Of a stretch of 64,000 bases of DNA, positions 16,610-24,627 are shown in pieces. The stretch is from a virus. The position numbers and the translations under genes are program-made. The stretch spans positions 18,111 through 82,110 of IMG/VR virus record IMGVR_UViG_3300019888_000001; one strand, given 5' to 3'. The notes beneath the pieces are model-generated. The model searched no databases and had not been told where the DNA came from. It worked only from the letters and a program-made list of their open reading frames with translations. Within the stretch, counting starts at the first letter, position 1, and each line of letters begins with the position of its first letter.

Positions 16610-16834
16610 ATGAAGTTTTGGTTACGCCCATCCCGCGAAGAGATTCTTCAAACCCACCTTCGCATTTGGATCGAAATCTCCATGAGGTTAGCCCAAGATA
16701 ACGCAACCAAAGACCACATGATCGACGACCTTGATTTTACAATTGCCCATTTACTCGACAACCAAATAAACCAACACTGCACAGAAGTGATGCAGCCAAA
16801 AACCCAAAAACCATACAAACCATACACATACTAA
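16610..16834 (+). CDS. Small helical hypothetical protein
   Basis: 74 aa, MKFWLRPSREEILQ..., predominantly helical with a Lys/Pro/Tyr tail. The start is set by the promoter 10 nt upstream. First gene of the operon leading to the SSB-like protein. Function unknown. Confidence 0.6.
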   Translation: MKFWLRPSREEILQTHLRIWIEISMRLAQDNATKDHMIDDLDFTIAHLLDNQINQHCTEVMQPKTQKPYKPYTY

Positions 16835-16838
16835 GACA

Positions 16839-17564
16839 ATGAAACACTCATTCAAAACACCCCCTCAGCCTGAAGTTGCGGAACAGGCCGAGAATACTGA
16901 AACAACGCTAGCCCGTCCCCTCCAACCTATGCCGCAATTTAGCGGAGACTGGGATTACAACGATACCCGCAAGCCGCGAATTAACTTGGTTCACAAGACA
17001 AGCGATTCTGAGCTAATTGAAAAGTTCGGAATTGGATCATTCGTCTTCCAGAAAGAAGTAAAGCTAAGCAACGGCAAAGATCCTTTGCTGGTGACGGCCC
17101 TGCGCGCGGGTAAGGACTTCATCCAAAAGCTTCCTTTCGGCGCTCCTGACATGCCGCTCGTGTTCAAAACCAAAGACGAAGTTCTAGCCAACGGCGGTTC
17201 GTTTAACAAGAAAGACGAGGCCACCCAAAGTTATTACATTCCTAGGGCGCACATTCTGTTTTTGGTAGAAATGCCTGAAAAAACAGATGACGAAGACTCG
17301 TCCATGTTTCCTTATGAGTTTGAAGGAAAACAATACGGCCTCGCGGTCTTGACGGTCAGTTCCAGTGCGTTCACCGCTACGGCAGTTGAACTCGCCACAC
17401 TATGCAACTTCAACGCAGTGATGCGTAAAGGTATGGAGTATGGTAAACTTGAACTTACCTCAGCGCAGCGTATGTCTCCACGTTACAGTTGGATAGTCCC
17501 GGAAATTCGTTTCAAAAGTGAAAACGACGCGAACTTCGTAAAGTTTATACAAAGTTTGCTTTAA
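16839..17564 (+). CDS. Replication-module protein, possible ssDNA-binding protein
   Basis: 241 aa with a disordered, acidic N-terminus and a beta-rich body; no named motif is visible. In cassettes built as SNF2 helicase, DUF2800 nuclease, X, polymerase, the X gene is often a DUF2815-like single-strand binding protein, which is the basis for the suggestion here. The acidic tip usual at SSB C-termini is absent. Ends flush with the start of the DUF1599 gene. Confidence 0.5.
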   Translation: MKHSFKTPPQPEVAEQAENTETTLARPLQPMPQFSGDWDYNDTRKPRINLVHKTSDSELIEKFGIGSFVFQKEVKLSNGKDPLLVTALRAGKDFIQKLPFGAPDMPLVFKTKDEVLANGGSFNKKDEATQSYYIPRAHILFLVEMPEKTDDEDSSMFPYEFEGKQYGLAVLTVSSSAFTATAVELATLCNFNAVMRKGMEYGKLELTSAQRMSPRYSWIVPEIRFKSENDANFVKFIQSLL

Positions 17565-17872
17565 TGGATATAACTCAATTAGCCGCAGACCTCGGCATCA
17601 AAACCGAAATGGGAAAAGAACTTCTCAAAGAAGCTATCGATCTTGCCGTCGTCCTTGACGGCAAGAACGCTGACTACAGTTCGGCTAACATCAGTAAATT
17701 CGGGTTGTTTGGAATCGTAGTTCGGCTTAGTGATAAGCTTGAGCGATTAACTAATCTTCTCGATAAAAAAGCGCTCGACTCACCTTGTAACGAGCCTATA
17801 GAAGATACATGCCGCGACGTAGCCGGATACGGTTTGATCGCTAAAATAGTAGCCAGAAAAGGATGGAGATAA
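17564..17872 (+). CDS. DUF1599 (nucleotide-modification-associated) protein
   Basis: 102 aa. The pattern DYSSANISKFGLFGIV, VRLSDKLERL, NEPIEDTCRDVAGYG matches DUF1599, a family found beside nucleotide-modification and nucleotide-pool enzymes in phages. Ser replaces the usual Gly after the DY. Lies between the SSB-like gene and unknown genes; probably acts on or senses dNTPs. The exact reaction is not established. Confidence 0.78.
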   Translation: MDITQLAADLGIKTEMGKELLKEAIDLAVVLDGKNADYSSANISKFGLFGIVVRLSDKLERLTNLLDKKALDSPCNEPIEDTCRDVAGYGLIAKIVARKGWR

Positions 17873-17873
17873 T

Positions 17874-18383
17874 ATGCCCGCAAGCCCAAATGACCCGCAC
17901 CCTAACGAATACACGTTTGCAGAAAAACTAGCCGCGGTTAACGCAGGCGTCATGGCACCCGAAGATTTGGGTGTGCTACCCACTCCAGGAGATGCCTCGG
18001 AGGCTACAGCTGGTGGATTAGAAATAAAACCAGCTACACCGGAAGAACTCGCAAAGAAGCCGGAAACAGGCGACTATATAGTGTTTCAGGCCGCAGTTGT
18101 TCCACTAGATTTAAGAGCAACCTGGTCTGAACTTGATGCTAAAGCGACTAATAAAATCTTGCCTTTTACATTTGATAAAGAGGCATGGAAAGACGCGCAC
18201 AAACATGAGCATGTAATTCAAGCCAAGTTTCAATGCGGCACAGCTAGCGGAGCGATAGAAGGAAAGTTCTCGGATAAAGTATTAGGTCTGTGCAATCTAT
18301 TAGACGCAGCCTCTAAGCAAATACGAGAGTTTTACGCGAATGAAAAAAGCAAGACCGATACCGCAACACCACCGATGGCGTAG
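17874..18383 (+). CDS. Hypothetical replication-module protein
   Basis: 169 aa; N-terminal 60 residues Pro/Ala/Glu-rich, then a compact mixed domain (YIVFQAAVVPLDLRATW, VIQAKFQCGTASGAI). One base separates it from the DUF1599 stop. I do not recognise it. Confidence 0.6.
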   Translation: MPASPNDPHPNEYTFAEKLAAVNAGVMAPEDLGVLPTPGDASEATAGGLEIKPATPEELAKKPETGDYIVFQAAVVPLDLRATWSELDAKATNKILPFTFDKEAWKDAHKHEHVIQAKFQCGTASGAIEGKFSDKVLGLCNLLDAASKQIREFYANEKSKTDTATPPMA

Positions 18384-18522
18384 CTGGTTTACACCTTCAG
18401 TCCTAGCCCAACGAACAGGTATCACTGACTCCAGAGGTCAGATCTATATGGTTCAACCTGACGGAAGTATCAAACGTATAAGTGAAAGAAAGATTGGACG
18501 GAACAAGAAAACCAATGAATAG
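18340..18522 (+). CDS. Small basic protein overlapping the previous gene
   Basis: 60 aa, basic, overlapping the previous gene by 44 nt. The middle, RGQIYMVQPDGSIKRI, reads like a small beta-hairpin unit. Plausible but only supported by its open frame and position. Confidence 0.45.
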   Translation: MKKARPIPQHHRWRSWFTPSVLAQRTGITDSRGQIYMVQPDGSIKRISERKIGRNKKTNE

Positions 18523-18527
18523 TGAGA

Positions 18528-18622
18528 AAAGATACGTTAAAAATAGAGTCGGAGAAAAACTCCGAACGGGCCTCTTCTCGCCCCAACCATGGGGAGCCTT
18601 GTTTAACATTTAACGTATCTTT
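18528..18622 (+). promoter_or_regulatory. Multi-hairpin element closed by a 14-bp inverted repeat
   Basis: AAAGATACGTTAAA (18528-18541) pairs perfectly with 18609-18622. The enclosed 67 nt can form further hairpins: CGGAG/CTCCG around AAAAA, GGGC/GCCC, and CCCC/GGGG. A T-rich run (TTTATTTTT) follows the right arm and the EndoVII gene starts at 18629. It could be an elaborate terminator, a cis-regulatory RNA or the recognition end of the mobile gene. Confidence 0.55.
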
Positions 18623-18628
18623 ATTTTT

Positions 18629-19075
18629 ATGAAATTTTGTCCTAAATGCAGAAAAACAAAAAGTTTGAAAGCGTTTAATAAAAACCAAAAAAGATACGAC
18701 GGCATTCAAGGATGGTGCTCGTCTTGCAGATGTAAAAATTATCAAGAAAGTCCAAAACGAAAAGCGATTATAGCTAAAGCCACTAAATGGAATTATTCTC
18801 ACCCCGAACAACGTTTAAAAATAATTAGGAAAAGTAACTGGAAAAGACTTCACGGGCTTACTGAAACTGAATTTTTGAGTTTACTAAAACTTCAAAAATC
18901 AAAATGTGCTATCTGTAAACAATCATTTCCTAAATTTCCTTCTGTGGATCATAACCATAAAACAGGAAAAATTAGAGGACTACTCTGTGGAAAACGTAAC
19001 TCAGGATTAGGATTCTTTAAGGACACAGTTAAATTTCTGCGTAACGCAATTAGATATTTAAATGCAAACGATTAG
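18629..19075 (+). CDS. EndoVII-type HNH nuclease with a missing zinc ligand
   Basis: 148 aa: N-terminal zinc ribbon CPKC...CSSC (residues 4-33), linker, then the EndoVII core CAICKQ, SVDHNHKTGKIRGLLC and RNSGLGFF. The usual final CxxCN is CGKRN, so one zinc Cys is Arg; activity may be reduced or lost. It overlaps the first 14 nt of the polymerase gene, a typical position for an intruding nuclease. Confidence 0.78.
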   Translation: MKFCPKCRKTKSLKAFNKNQKRYDGIQGWCSSCRCKNYQESPKRKAIIAKATKWNYSHPEQRLKIIRKSNWKRLHGLTETEFLSLLKLQKSKCAICKQSFPKFPSVDHNHKTGKIRGLLCGKRNSGLGFFKDTVKFLRNAIRYLNAND

Positions 19076-20846
19076 TTTGGACTACGAAACTGAATACAGT
19101 AAAGACTACTCTATTCGAGACATGGGCGCCTGGGCTTATTGCAACGACCCACGCTTCAACGCATATCTGTTAGCTGTGGCTTGGGAAGATGGGCGAACTT
19201 GGATAGGGAACCCCAAAGACTTTGACTGGGAATCTATTAACGGGTTAGACTGGGTTGCTGCGAATGCCGGTTTTGAATGGGAAGTAACCGAACGATTACG
19301 TAAAGACGGCGTGGTTCCAGCGCACATTAAACCCCGAAAAATTTATGACGTGCTAGATTTAAGCCGATACCTGGGGTATCCGGGAAATCTAAACGCCGCA
19401 TGTCAGTATCTTCTCAACGTAAAAATTGACAAAGGGATGCGAGACCGCGCCAAAAACCAGACCTGGGTCTCAATGTCGCCAGATTTCCAGGATGCAATGA
19501 AGCAATACGCACTTCTGGATGCGGTTCATGAATTATCAATTTGGCAAAAGCACGGGCACAAAATGCCCGAAGATGAGCGCATGCTTTCTCGACTAACCCG
19601 TATCATGTGCCGCCAGGGCGTGCCCATCGATGTGCCGGCTGTAGATGACGCCATTTCAAAACTCGAAGCGTATCTCGCCGACATACGAAGCCGAATTCCT
19701 TGGACCACTGATCCCACGATTCCGGTTATGTCACCGAAGGCGATGGCTAAAGAATGCCTTAAAAAAGGAGTGGCTCCGCCTACGTCGATGGCCAAAGACT
19801 CCGAGGCCTTTGCTGCATGGTTGAAAGAGCATGGTGATATGTTTCCATTCGCGGTAGCGATAGGCCAATATCGGAGTGCTAACAATCTTTTGAAAAAACT
19901 CCAGACCATGAAGCGGCGAACGCGACTGGATGGAGTTATGCCTTTTGGTTTGAAATATTTCGGAGGTCACACTGGCAGGGACTCAGGAGATTCAGGATTC
20001 AATGTTCAAAATTTACACCGCGAGCCCTACACCTGCACGCCCACTAAAGGGGAGCATTTTAAGATCGATCTGCGCGGCATGATCGCCGCGCCAACAGGAA
20101 AACTACTTTTAATTGCAGACGAAGTGGCTATTGAGCCATGCGTATTGGCGGTTCTATCCGAAGATAAAGAACTTCTGAAGCGCTTATCAACCGGCGAAGA
20201 CGTTTACGAAGCGTGGGCCCGGCTTACGAAAGGTTACGCTGACCCAAGACCGCTAAATGATGTGGATCCCCGGATGCGACGGCTTTGTAAAGTAGAGCAA
20301 TTGGGGTTATCGTACGGGGCCGGCGTGGAGAAATGTATCAAGATAGCCAAAATGTGGGCTGGCATTGATTTAACGTATCAACAAGCCCAGCTTCAGGTGG
20401 CTAAATTTAGAGAGCGACCGTTCATCCCTAGATTTTGGCAGAAGCTCGAAAGCCTGATGACACGAAGCGCTGGAGAAGATTTTCAATTCGAGCTGCCGAG
20501 TGGAAGAATAATGAATTACCGAAAAGTCCAAACAGTTAATGGACTTAGCGCGGAGATACCTAAATTAGGGCAAATGCTTCGTTGTCGTTTTTGGGGTGGA
20601 GCAATTTGTGAAAATATTATCCAAAGCGTTGGCCGTGATGTATTTATGCATCATATTTTAGAACTCCAAAAAAAAGGTATAAATATAATTTGTAGAATTC
20701 ATGATGAGGTTCTGTGTTTAGTTGATGAAGATAAAGCCGAGGAAAGCTTAAAACTAGCCTTACAGATAATGTCTACCCCACCGCCCTGGTTAACAAATCT
20801 TCCTATTCGGGCTGCCGGACATCTTTCCCAAAAATATTGTAAATGA
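19062..20846 (+). CDS. Family A DNA polymerase with 3'-5' exonuclease
   Basis: 594 aa. Exonuclease: SLDYETE (Exo I, residues 5-11), WVAANAGFEWE (Exo II) and YALLDAVHE (Exo III). Polymerase: motif A is IADEVAIEPC instead of the usual DYSQIE, keeping Asp and Glu; motif B KVEQLGLSYGAG; motif C CRIHDEVL. Shorter than Pol I and without a 5' nuclease domain, as in phage replicative enzymes. The final 230 nt become AT-rich next to a LAGLIDADG gene. Main replicase of the module. Confidence 0.9.
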   Translation: MQTISLDYETEYSKDYSIRDMGAWAYCNDPRFNAYLLAVAWEDGRTWIGNPKDFDWESINGLDWVAANAGFEWEVTERLRKDGVVPAHIKPRKIYDVLDLSRYLGYPGNLNAACQYLLNVKIDKGMRDRAKNQTWVSMSPDFQDAMKQYALLDAVHELSIWQKHGHKMPEDERMLSRLTRIMCRQGVPIDVPAVDDAISKLEAYLADIRSRIPWTTDPTIPVMSPKAMAKECLKKGVAPPTSMAKDSEAFAAWLKEHGDMFPFAVAIGQYRSANNLLKKLQTMKRRTRLDGVMPFGLKYFGGHTGRDSGDSGFNVQNLHREPYTCTPTKGEHFKIDLRGMIAAPTGKLLLIADEVAIEPCVLAVLSEDKELLKRLSTGEDVYEAWARLTKGYADPRPLNDVDPRMRRLCKVEQLGLSYGAGVEKCIKIAKMWAGIDLTYQQAQLQVAKFRERPFIPRFWQKLESLMTRSAGEDFQFELPSGRIMNYRKVQTVNGLSAEIPKLGQMLRCRFWGGAICENIIQSVGRDVFMHHILELQKKGINIICRIHDEVLCLVDEDKAEESLKLALQIMSTPPPWLTNLPIRAAGHLSQKYCK

Positions 20847-20931
20847 GAGCCTCACGTAGATCGTATCTAAGCCCAGGACAGATAAGCGAAAAGTGGCTTA
20901 TATTATACGTGCTTAAGACTACAGTTAATCC

Positions 20932-21762
20932 GTGGATATACAAACTAAACCTACACAATCAGAGTTAATTGCTTGGGCAGCCGGCTTTTTTGACGGAGAA
21001 GGATGCTGGAATGCGGACTTTGATAAAAAAACTGGTAGAGCTAGGCTAAAGGCTAAAGTGACAGTCTGCGATAAAGACTATGTTTTTAAACTCCAAACCA
21101 TTGTAGGGGGGAGTGTATACGGCCCTCTAAAACCTTCGGGTTTTGGTAAACTGCCGCGCTGGCAGTGGGGCTACTCAAACTCTCTAGATACAATTGCGCT
21201 ATTTTTGGCGTTTAAACCTTTCTTAGGAAAAAGACGAACTAGTCGTTTTGAAGAGCTTTTTAAAAAATGGGCTGTTCCATTTGGACCAGCATACGATAAG
21301 CTGAAGCGATATGAATGGTACGATATTCGTATGGCCGATCCCAAAAAGTATGAAGATGCCCGGCGGTTAGCCAAAAAGTATGGAGTGACAGACCAAGTTA
21401 TTTCGCAGATACTTAACTCCAGACTTATGACTTGTTATATTTCTGGAAAAATGCGAGGCCTAAAAGACTTCGGATTTCCGGCATTCCGTAAAGCTGCGGC
21501 AGCTTTACGGACTAAAAATTGGCCCGTAGTATCTCCTGCAGAATTAGATTTAGGAGATAATATTAATATACAGAACGTATCAAGTTTGAATATAGCAAAA
21601 ATTTTCCAGCGCGATTTTGCTGCTTTGAAAAAATGCCATGTAGTGGCTCTTCTTCCAAATTATACGACTTCTGAAGGAGCACACTATGAAAAAAAGATAG
21701 CTGAAAAATATGGCCTTAAGATTTTACCAATCGAGAAAATAGAGCGACTTCCAATACGATAA
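20932..21762 (+). CDS. LAGLIDADG endonuclease fused to a DUF4406 domain
   Basis: 276 aa from a GTG. Residues about 10-120 are a LAGLIDADG enzyme (LIAWAAGFFDGEGCW motif). Residues about 125-165 look like a helix-turn-helix linker (ARRLAKKYGVTDQVISQIL). Residues about 166-276 match DUF4406, a nucleoside 2-deoxyribosyltransferase-like fold: MTCYISGKMRGL, FRKAAAALR, then VVALLPNYTTSEGAHYE. An in-frame ATG at 21427 begins the DUF4406 part exactly, so the original gene may still be made separately. Probably an in-frame fusion caused by homing. Confidence 0.75.
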   Translation: MDIQTKPTQSELIAWAAGFFDGEGCWNADFDKKTGRARLKAKVTVCDKDYVFKLQTIVGGSVYGPLKPSGFGKLPRWQWGYSNSLDTIALFLAFKPFLGKRRTSRFEELFKKWAVPFGPAYDKLKRYEWYDIRMADPKKYEDARRLAKKYGVTDQVISQILNSRLMTCYISGKMRGLKDFGFPAFRKAAAALRTKNWPVVSPAELDLGDNINIQNVSSLNIAKIFQRDFAALKKCHVVALLPNYTTSEGAHYEKKIAEKYGLKILPIEKIERLPIR

Positions 21763-21941
21763 TGAAAACAAAATACAGGTTTGTGGAATCGAAAAAGGCG
21801 TATACCGAGCAGTGTTACTATTATACCGAGAAAAAAAGTTTTTGGGCACTTGGACACGCGTCCATGACAGTTGGGCCATGGATAAAGCAGAAGGGTGGAA
21901 AAAGTATACATCAATTATTACCAATACATTTAAGAATGTAA
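21762..21941 (+). CDS. Small hypothetical protein
   Basis: 59 aa, MKTKYRFVESKKAYTEQ..., starting in a TAATG overlap with the fused gene. Tyr/Lys-rich N-terminus. It overlaps the next small gene in another frame by 64 nt. Unknown. Confidence 0.5.
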   Translation: MKTKYRFVESKKAYTEQCYYYTEKKSFWALGHASMTVGPWIKQKGGKSIHQLLPIHLRM

Positions 21942-22030
21942 ACACCGTGCTGCATGAAGTTCCAGATAAACTACGTGATATTCAAGAAGTGAAGGCATGG
22001 TTAAAACTAACCGATGACACCCAACTCTAA
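21878..22030 (+). CDS. Small protein of the (V/A)P-AWL family
   Basis: 50 aa, MDKAEGWKKY..., ending VPDKLRDIQEVKAWLKLTDDTQL-like residues. The segment EVPDKL...KAWLKL recurs in neighbours at 22014 and 23050. The frame is open up to 21812. Probably one of a family of small paralogous proteins of unknown role. Confidence 0.45.
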   Translation: MDKAEGWKKYTSIITNTFKNVNTVLHEVPDKLRDIQEVKAWLKLTDDTQL

Positions 22031-22202
22031 AGCTAAATTAACATCTGCGATGTTAGATGCGATTTCATATAAGTTCCGTTTTCCCTATTTGGTTGAATAC
22101 ATAAAACTTTGTGCCCCGAAAGAAATACAAAAAGACAAGAAAGCAATGCTCGCATGGATACGTTTGACACACGATTTACCGGTTACTATGGAGGATATGT
22201 GA
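22014..22202 (+). CDS. Small protein of the (V/A)P-AWL family
   Basis: 62 aa. CAPKEIQKDKKAMLAWIRL near the end aligns with EVPDKLRDIQEVKAWLKL in the previous gene. It overlaps the previous gene by 17 nt and the next by an ATGTGA junction. Unknown function. Confidence 0.5.
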   Translation: MTPNSKAKLTSAMLDAISYKFRFPYLVEYIKLCAPKEIQKDKKAMLAWIRLTHDLPVTMEDM

Positions 22203-22555
22203 ACAAACCTGTCACATATAATGAGGATGCATTGCAGAATACAAACCCTAAAGATAAAATAGGAGAAACCAAACCGTCACTTGCGCTAGTGCCAACCAGC
22301 CTTCTCGTGCCACTTTCCGAAGTTATGAAACTTGGCGCAAAGAAATATGGCGCGTGGAACTGGCGTAATACCAATCCGAAAGCAATGGTTTATTACAATG
22401 CAATGCTTCGACATATACATGCTGCTCTAGATCGCGAGGATACTGATCCAGAGAGTAGGCAATCTCATTTAGCTCATGTAAGTGCATGCTGTTTAATCTT
22501 GCTAGATTCAGCAAAATGTGGTAATTTAATAGATGATCGACCGCCAAAAAATTAG
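22199..22555 (+). CDS. dATP/dGTP pyrophosphohydrolase-like protein (MazG-related N-terminal domain)
   Basis: 118 aa from the GTG at 22199. The pattern NPKDKIGETKPSLALVPTS, VMKLGAKKYGAWNWR, YYNAMLRHIHA, SHLAHVSACCLILLD is that of the dATP/dGTP diphosphohydrolase N-terminal (DUF5664-type) family, related to MazG enzymes that trim the dNTP pool. It ends LIDDRPPKN; six of these residues recur in a synonymous copy after the next gene (23033-23053), evidence that a homing gene interrupted its end. Confidence 0.78.
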   Translation: MNKPVTYNEDALQNTNPKDKIGETKPSLALVPTSLLVPLSEVMKLGAKKYGAWNWRNTNPKAMVYYNAMLRHIHAALDREDTDPESRQSHLAHVSACCLILLDSAKCGNLIDDRPPKN

Positions 22556-23039
22556 TCACTTTTCTCTTTCTTATATCGCAGGATTGTTTGATGGAGAAGG
22601 ATATTTAGGCATATCCCGAGATAAGAAAATTCATTCAAAACGAGGGTTACTGTTTAGAGTATACGGAGGATTAAGAATCAGAGAAAAATTCATTGTGAAA
22701 GCTTTTGCTAAACGATTCGGCGGGACTGTGTGCAAGCGAATAGCACAGAACCCAAACTGGGCTGATACATATGTATGGCAAATTTATGGGTGCGATCTCG
22801 AAAAATTTCTTAAAACTGTTGCGTCATATTTGATTCTCAAACAACCTCAAGCCCGAATTATCTTGCGGTGCAGACAGCTAACGAAAACCAATACTCATAC
22901 TAGAATAATGCCAAAGTGTAAATATATAGCTTACCAAAATCTAACCAAACAAATTAATAAGTTGAACTTCCGAGGAAAGAAAACCAACCAAAAAAAATCC
23001 GAAGGCTCCTTGAGCCGAAACAACACAAAACCCTTATAG
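22533..23039 (+). CDS. LAGLIDADG homing endonuclease
   Basis: 168 aa; its ATG lies inside the final codons of the preceding gene (23-nt overlap). YIAGLFDGEGYLGI (about residues 9-22) is the LAGLIDADG helix with its acidic catalytic residue; the remainder is basic. Its stop lies inside a second copy of the neighbour's C-terminal codons. Free-standing mobile nuclease. Confidence 0.83.
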   Translation: MIDRQKISHFSLSYIAGLFDGEGYLGISRDKKIHSKRGLLFRVYGGLRIREKFIVKAFAKRFGGTVCKRIAQNPNWADTYVWQIYGCDLEKFLKTVASYLILKQPQARIILRCRQLTKTNTHTRIMPKCKYIAYQNLTKQINKLNFRGKKTNQKKSEGSLSRNNTKPL

Positions 23040-23053
23040 ACGACAGACCGTGA
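23033..23053 (+). other. Remnant 3' end of the interrupted pyrophosphohydrolase gene
   Basis: Seven codons read L-I-D-D-R-P-stop, identical in protein to 22526-22543 but differing at five nucleotides, all synonymous. The TGA overlaps the GTG start of the next gene (GTGA), which looks like the original gene junction. The adjacent LAGLIDADG gene lies between the two copies. Confidence 0.65.
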
Positions 23054-23250
23054 ATATGCGAACTGTGTATAAATACACAAAAATTTTTAGTGAGCTGTGG
23101 TGCGCAGAAGTGCCCGCCGAACTGTACCCTGATAAGGAACTTACTGCTGCATGGCTAAACATTAACAATGGAACCATGATGCGAGCTTCAGAGTTACACT
23201 GGCGTACTCCATATTGGAATCTGCCTACAAATACGACAGGACCAAGATGA
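23050..23250 (+). CDS. Small protein of the VP-ELYPD family
   Basis: 66 aa from a GTG overlapping the remnant stop. The motif EVPAELYPDKELTAAWLNI is shared in part with the protein at 23501 (GIPDELYPDIEW). Ends in an ATGA overlap with a membrane protein. Function unknown. Confidence 0.6.
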   Translation: MNMRTVYKYTKIFSELWCAEVPAELYPDKELTAAWLNINNGTMMRASELHWRTPYWNLPTNTTGPR

Positions 23251-23504
23251 CCAGAGAAACCATTTTTATAATACTGGCGATTTTTACAGGACTCTGGACG
23301 TTTATCGGAACCCTAAGGTGGTATTGGCGGATAACGACACCAGGGGAGGGATTAGATAACTATAACTATAATAACCGGCAAATAAGGTATCTGATGTTTC
23401 TGCACGGGCCCGTAGTTTGGTGTTATGACCTTCATTGCGCGTTATTCACCTGGCTTGGCCGCGAAACCAAATTCGAGAAAGCTTACCGGAAGATACGCGA
23501 ATGA
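23247..23504 (+). CDS. Small single-pass membrane protein
   Basis: 85 aa. IFIILAIFTGLWTFIGTLRWYW (about residues 5-26) is a transmembrane helix; the rest is Tyr/Trp-rich and cytosolic or periplasmic. Coupled on both sides by ATGA junctions. Unknown. Confidence 0.6.
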   Translation: MTRETIFIILAIFTGLWTFIGTLRWYWRITTPGEGLDNYNYNNRQIRYLMFLHGPVVWCYDLHCALFTWLGRETKFEKAYRKIRE

Positions 23505-23728
23505 AAGCCGTAATGTATGGTGAAGAATCGGTTTACTTGGGCGGCTATGAACGAGTTATGTATCGAACAGGAATTCCTGATGAATTGTATCCTGATATTG
23601 AATGGATAGATCCAGATTATATATCTCATCAGCTGGCATACCGTCCCGTAAACGTTAAGCCGACCAAAAACCCGAAGGCTTGCCGCGCTCCTTGGAATGA
23701 GCTTTCGGACAGCATCTGCGATTTTTGA
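23501..23728 (+). CDS. Small protein of the VP-ELYPD family
   Basis: 75 aa, MKAVMYGEESVYLGG..., with GIPDELYPDIEWIDPDY resembling the 23050 protein. C-terminus has NPKACRAPWNEL. ATGA start. Unknown. Confidence 0.58.
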   Translation: MKAVMYGEESVYLGGYERVMYRTGIPDELYPDIEWIDPDYISHQLAYRPVNVKPTKNPKACRAPWNELSDSICDF

Positions 23729-23775
23729 TCGGCTAAGTAACAGTATAATTAAATAAATAACTTGTAAAGGTCCAC

Positions 23776-24627
23776 ATGGACACCGCCCACACACAGTTTG
23801 ATTTTACCTCCTGCCCTAAAAGTGGGCAAGGTTGTCATAAATGGTTGTTTTATATTTCGTGTAAAGCAGTTGATGAAGGCCTAACAGATGAAGAAGCAGA
23901 ACCTTTGATTCGCAAAGCAATGACGCGCGCACCAACACCGCCGAGTGAGATCATGGACGCGCTACGAAGTGCGCGCAGGGAAGAAAGAGTGCCGTCGATG
24001 GTGTGGAACCCGAGGAACGAAACCGCGATTAAGGAAATCGTGGGCAAAGACTTGTTGCCGGGGTTGAACAAATACCAAAACTTCGAGCCGCTATCCAGAC
24101 TACCCCAACCGGAAATGTGGATAGACCAGTTATTTCCGGGAAATCCTTTATTATGTATCGGGAAAACCAGTTCATTATTCCGAACAAAACCAAGAGAAGA
24201 ATGGCGCGGGTTGGAAAAATTCAATTCATTGATCGTTCCAAGTCCTATGACCGCGGTAAAAGGAAGAACAAAAGCAGGAACTTTATCAGAGCACTCGTTA
24301 GACAATACCGGGCCGCGGCGCTATCTAATTCTCGAATTCGATCAGGGGCCTGAACTAGACCAGCTAAAGTTAATATTTCATCTTGCCGATTATGGCCCAC
24401 TTGTGCTAATATGCCGATCAGGGGGAAAAAGTTTGCATGCGTGGTTTAGAGCAAAAGACGAAGAAGATTTAAAACTCATAACGTTTATGCAATACGGGGT
24501 AAGCCTTGGCGCCGATCCGCGAACTTGGCTGGCCAGTCAGTTCGTTAGGCTCCCTGACGGAACTCGGTTTGAAAACAAAAACCCCCAATCTGTAATTTAC
24601 TACGACCCAGAACAACTTCCACAATGA
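23776..24627 (+). CDS. AEP-type DNA primase-like protein
   Basis: 283 aa. The C-terminal half contains RRYLILEFDQG (acidic catalytic strand) and LVLICRSGGKSLHAWFRA, the SGGKSxHxW signature of archaeo-eukaryotic-type or RepB-type primases, followed by FVRLPDGTRFENK. The N-terminal 100 residues are helical, with TDEEAEPLIRKAM. It overlaps the SF3 helicase gene by ATGA, so priming and unwinding are encoded side by side rather than fused. Probably lays primers for the family A polymerase. Confidence 0.75.
   Translation: MDTAHTQFDFTSCPKSGQGCHKWLFYISCKAVDEGLTDEEAEPLIRKAMTRAPTPPSEIMDALRSARREERVPSMVWNPRNETAIKEIVGKDLLPGLNKYQNFEPLSRLPQPEMWIDQLFPGNPLLCIGKTSSLFRTKPREEWRGLEKFNSLIVPSPMTAVKGRTKAGTLSEHSLDNTGPRRYLILEFDQGPELDQLKLIFHLADYGPLVLICRSGGKSLHAWFRAKDEEDLKLITFMQYGVSLGADPRTWLASQFVRLPDGTRFENKNPQSVIYYDPEQLPQ

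Noticed and set aside
20843-20968. 41-codon ORF after the polymerase with PGQISEKW resembling the polymerase end GHLSQKY
   Set aside because: Could be a leftover of the original polymerase end, but the match is short and lies upstream of the endonuclease, unlike the 22.5-kb case; too weak to claim.
15960-23053. Group I introns or inteins around the LAGLIDADG genes
   Set aside because: Flanking genes are not split by the ORFs and no intron core or intein splice motifs were seen; they look free-standing.
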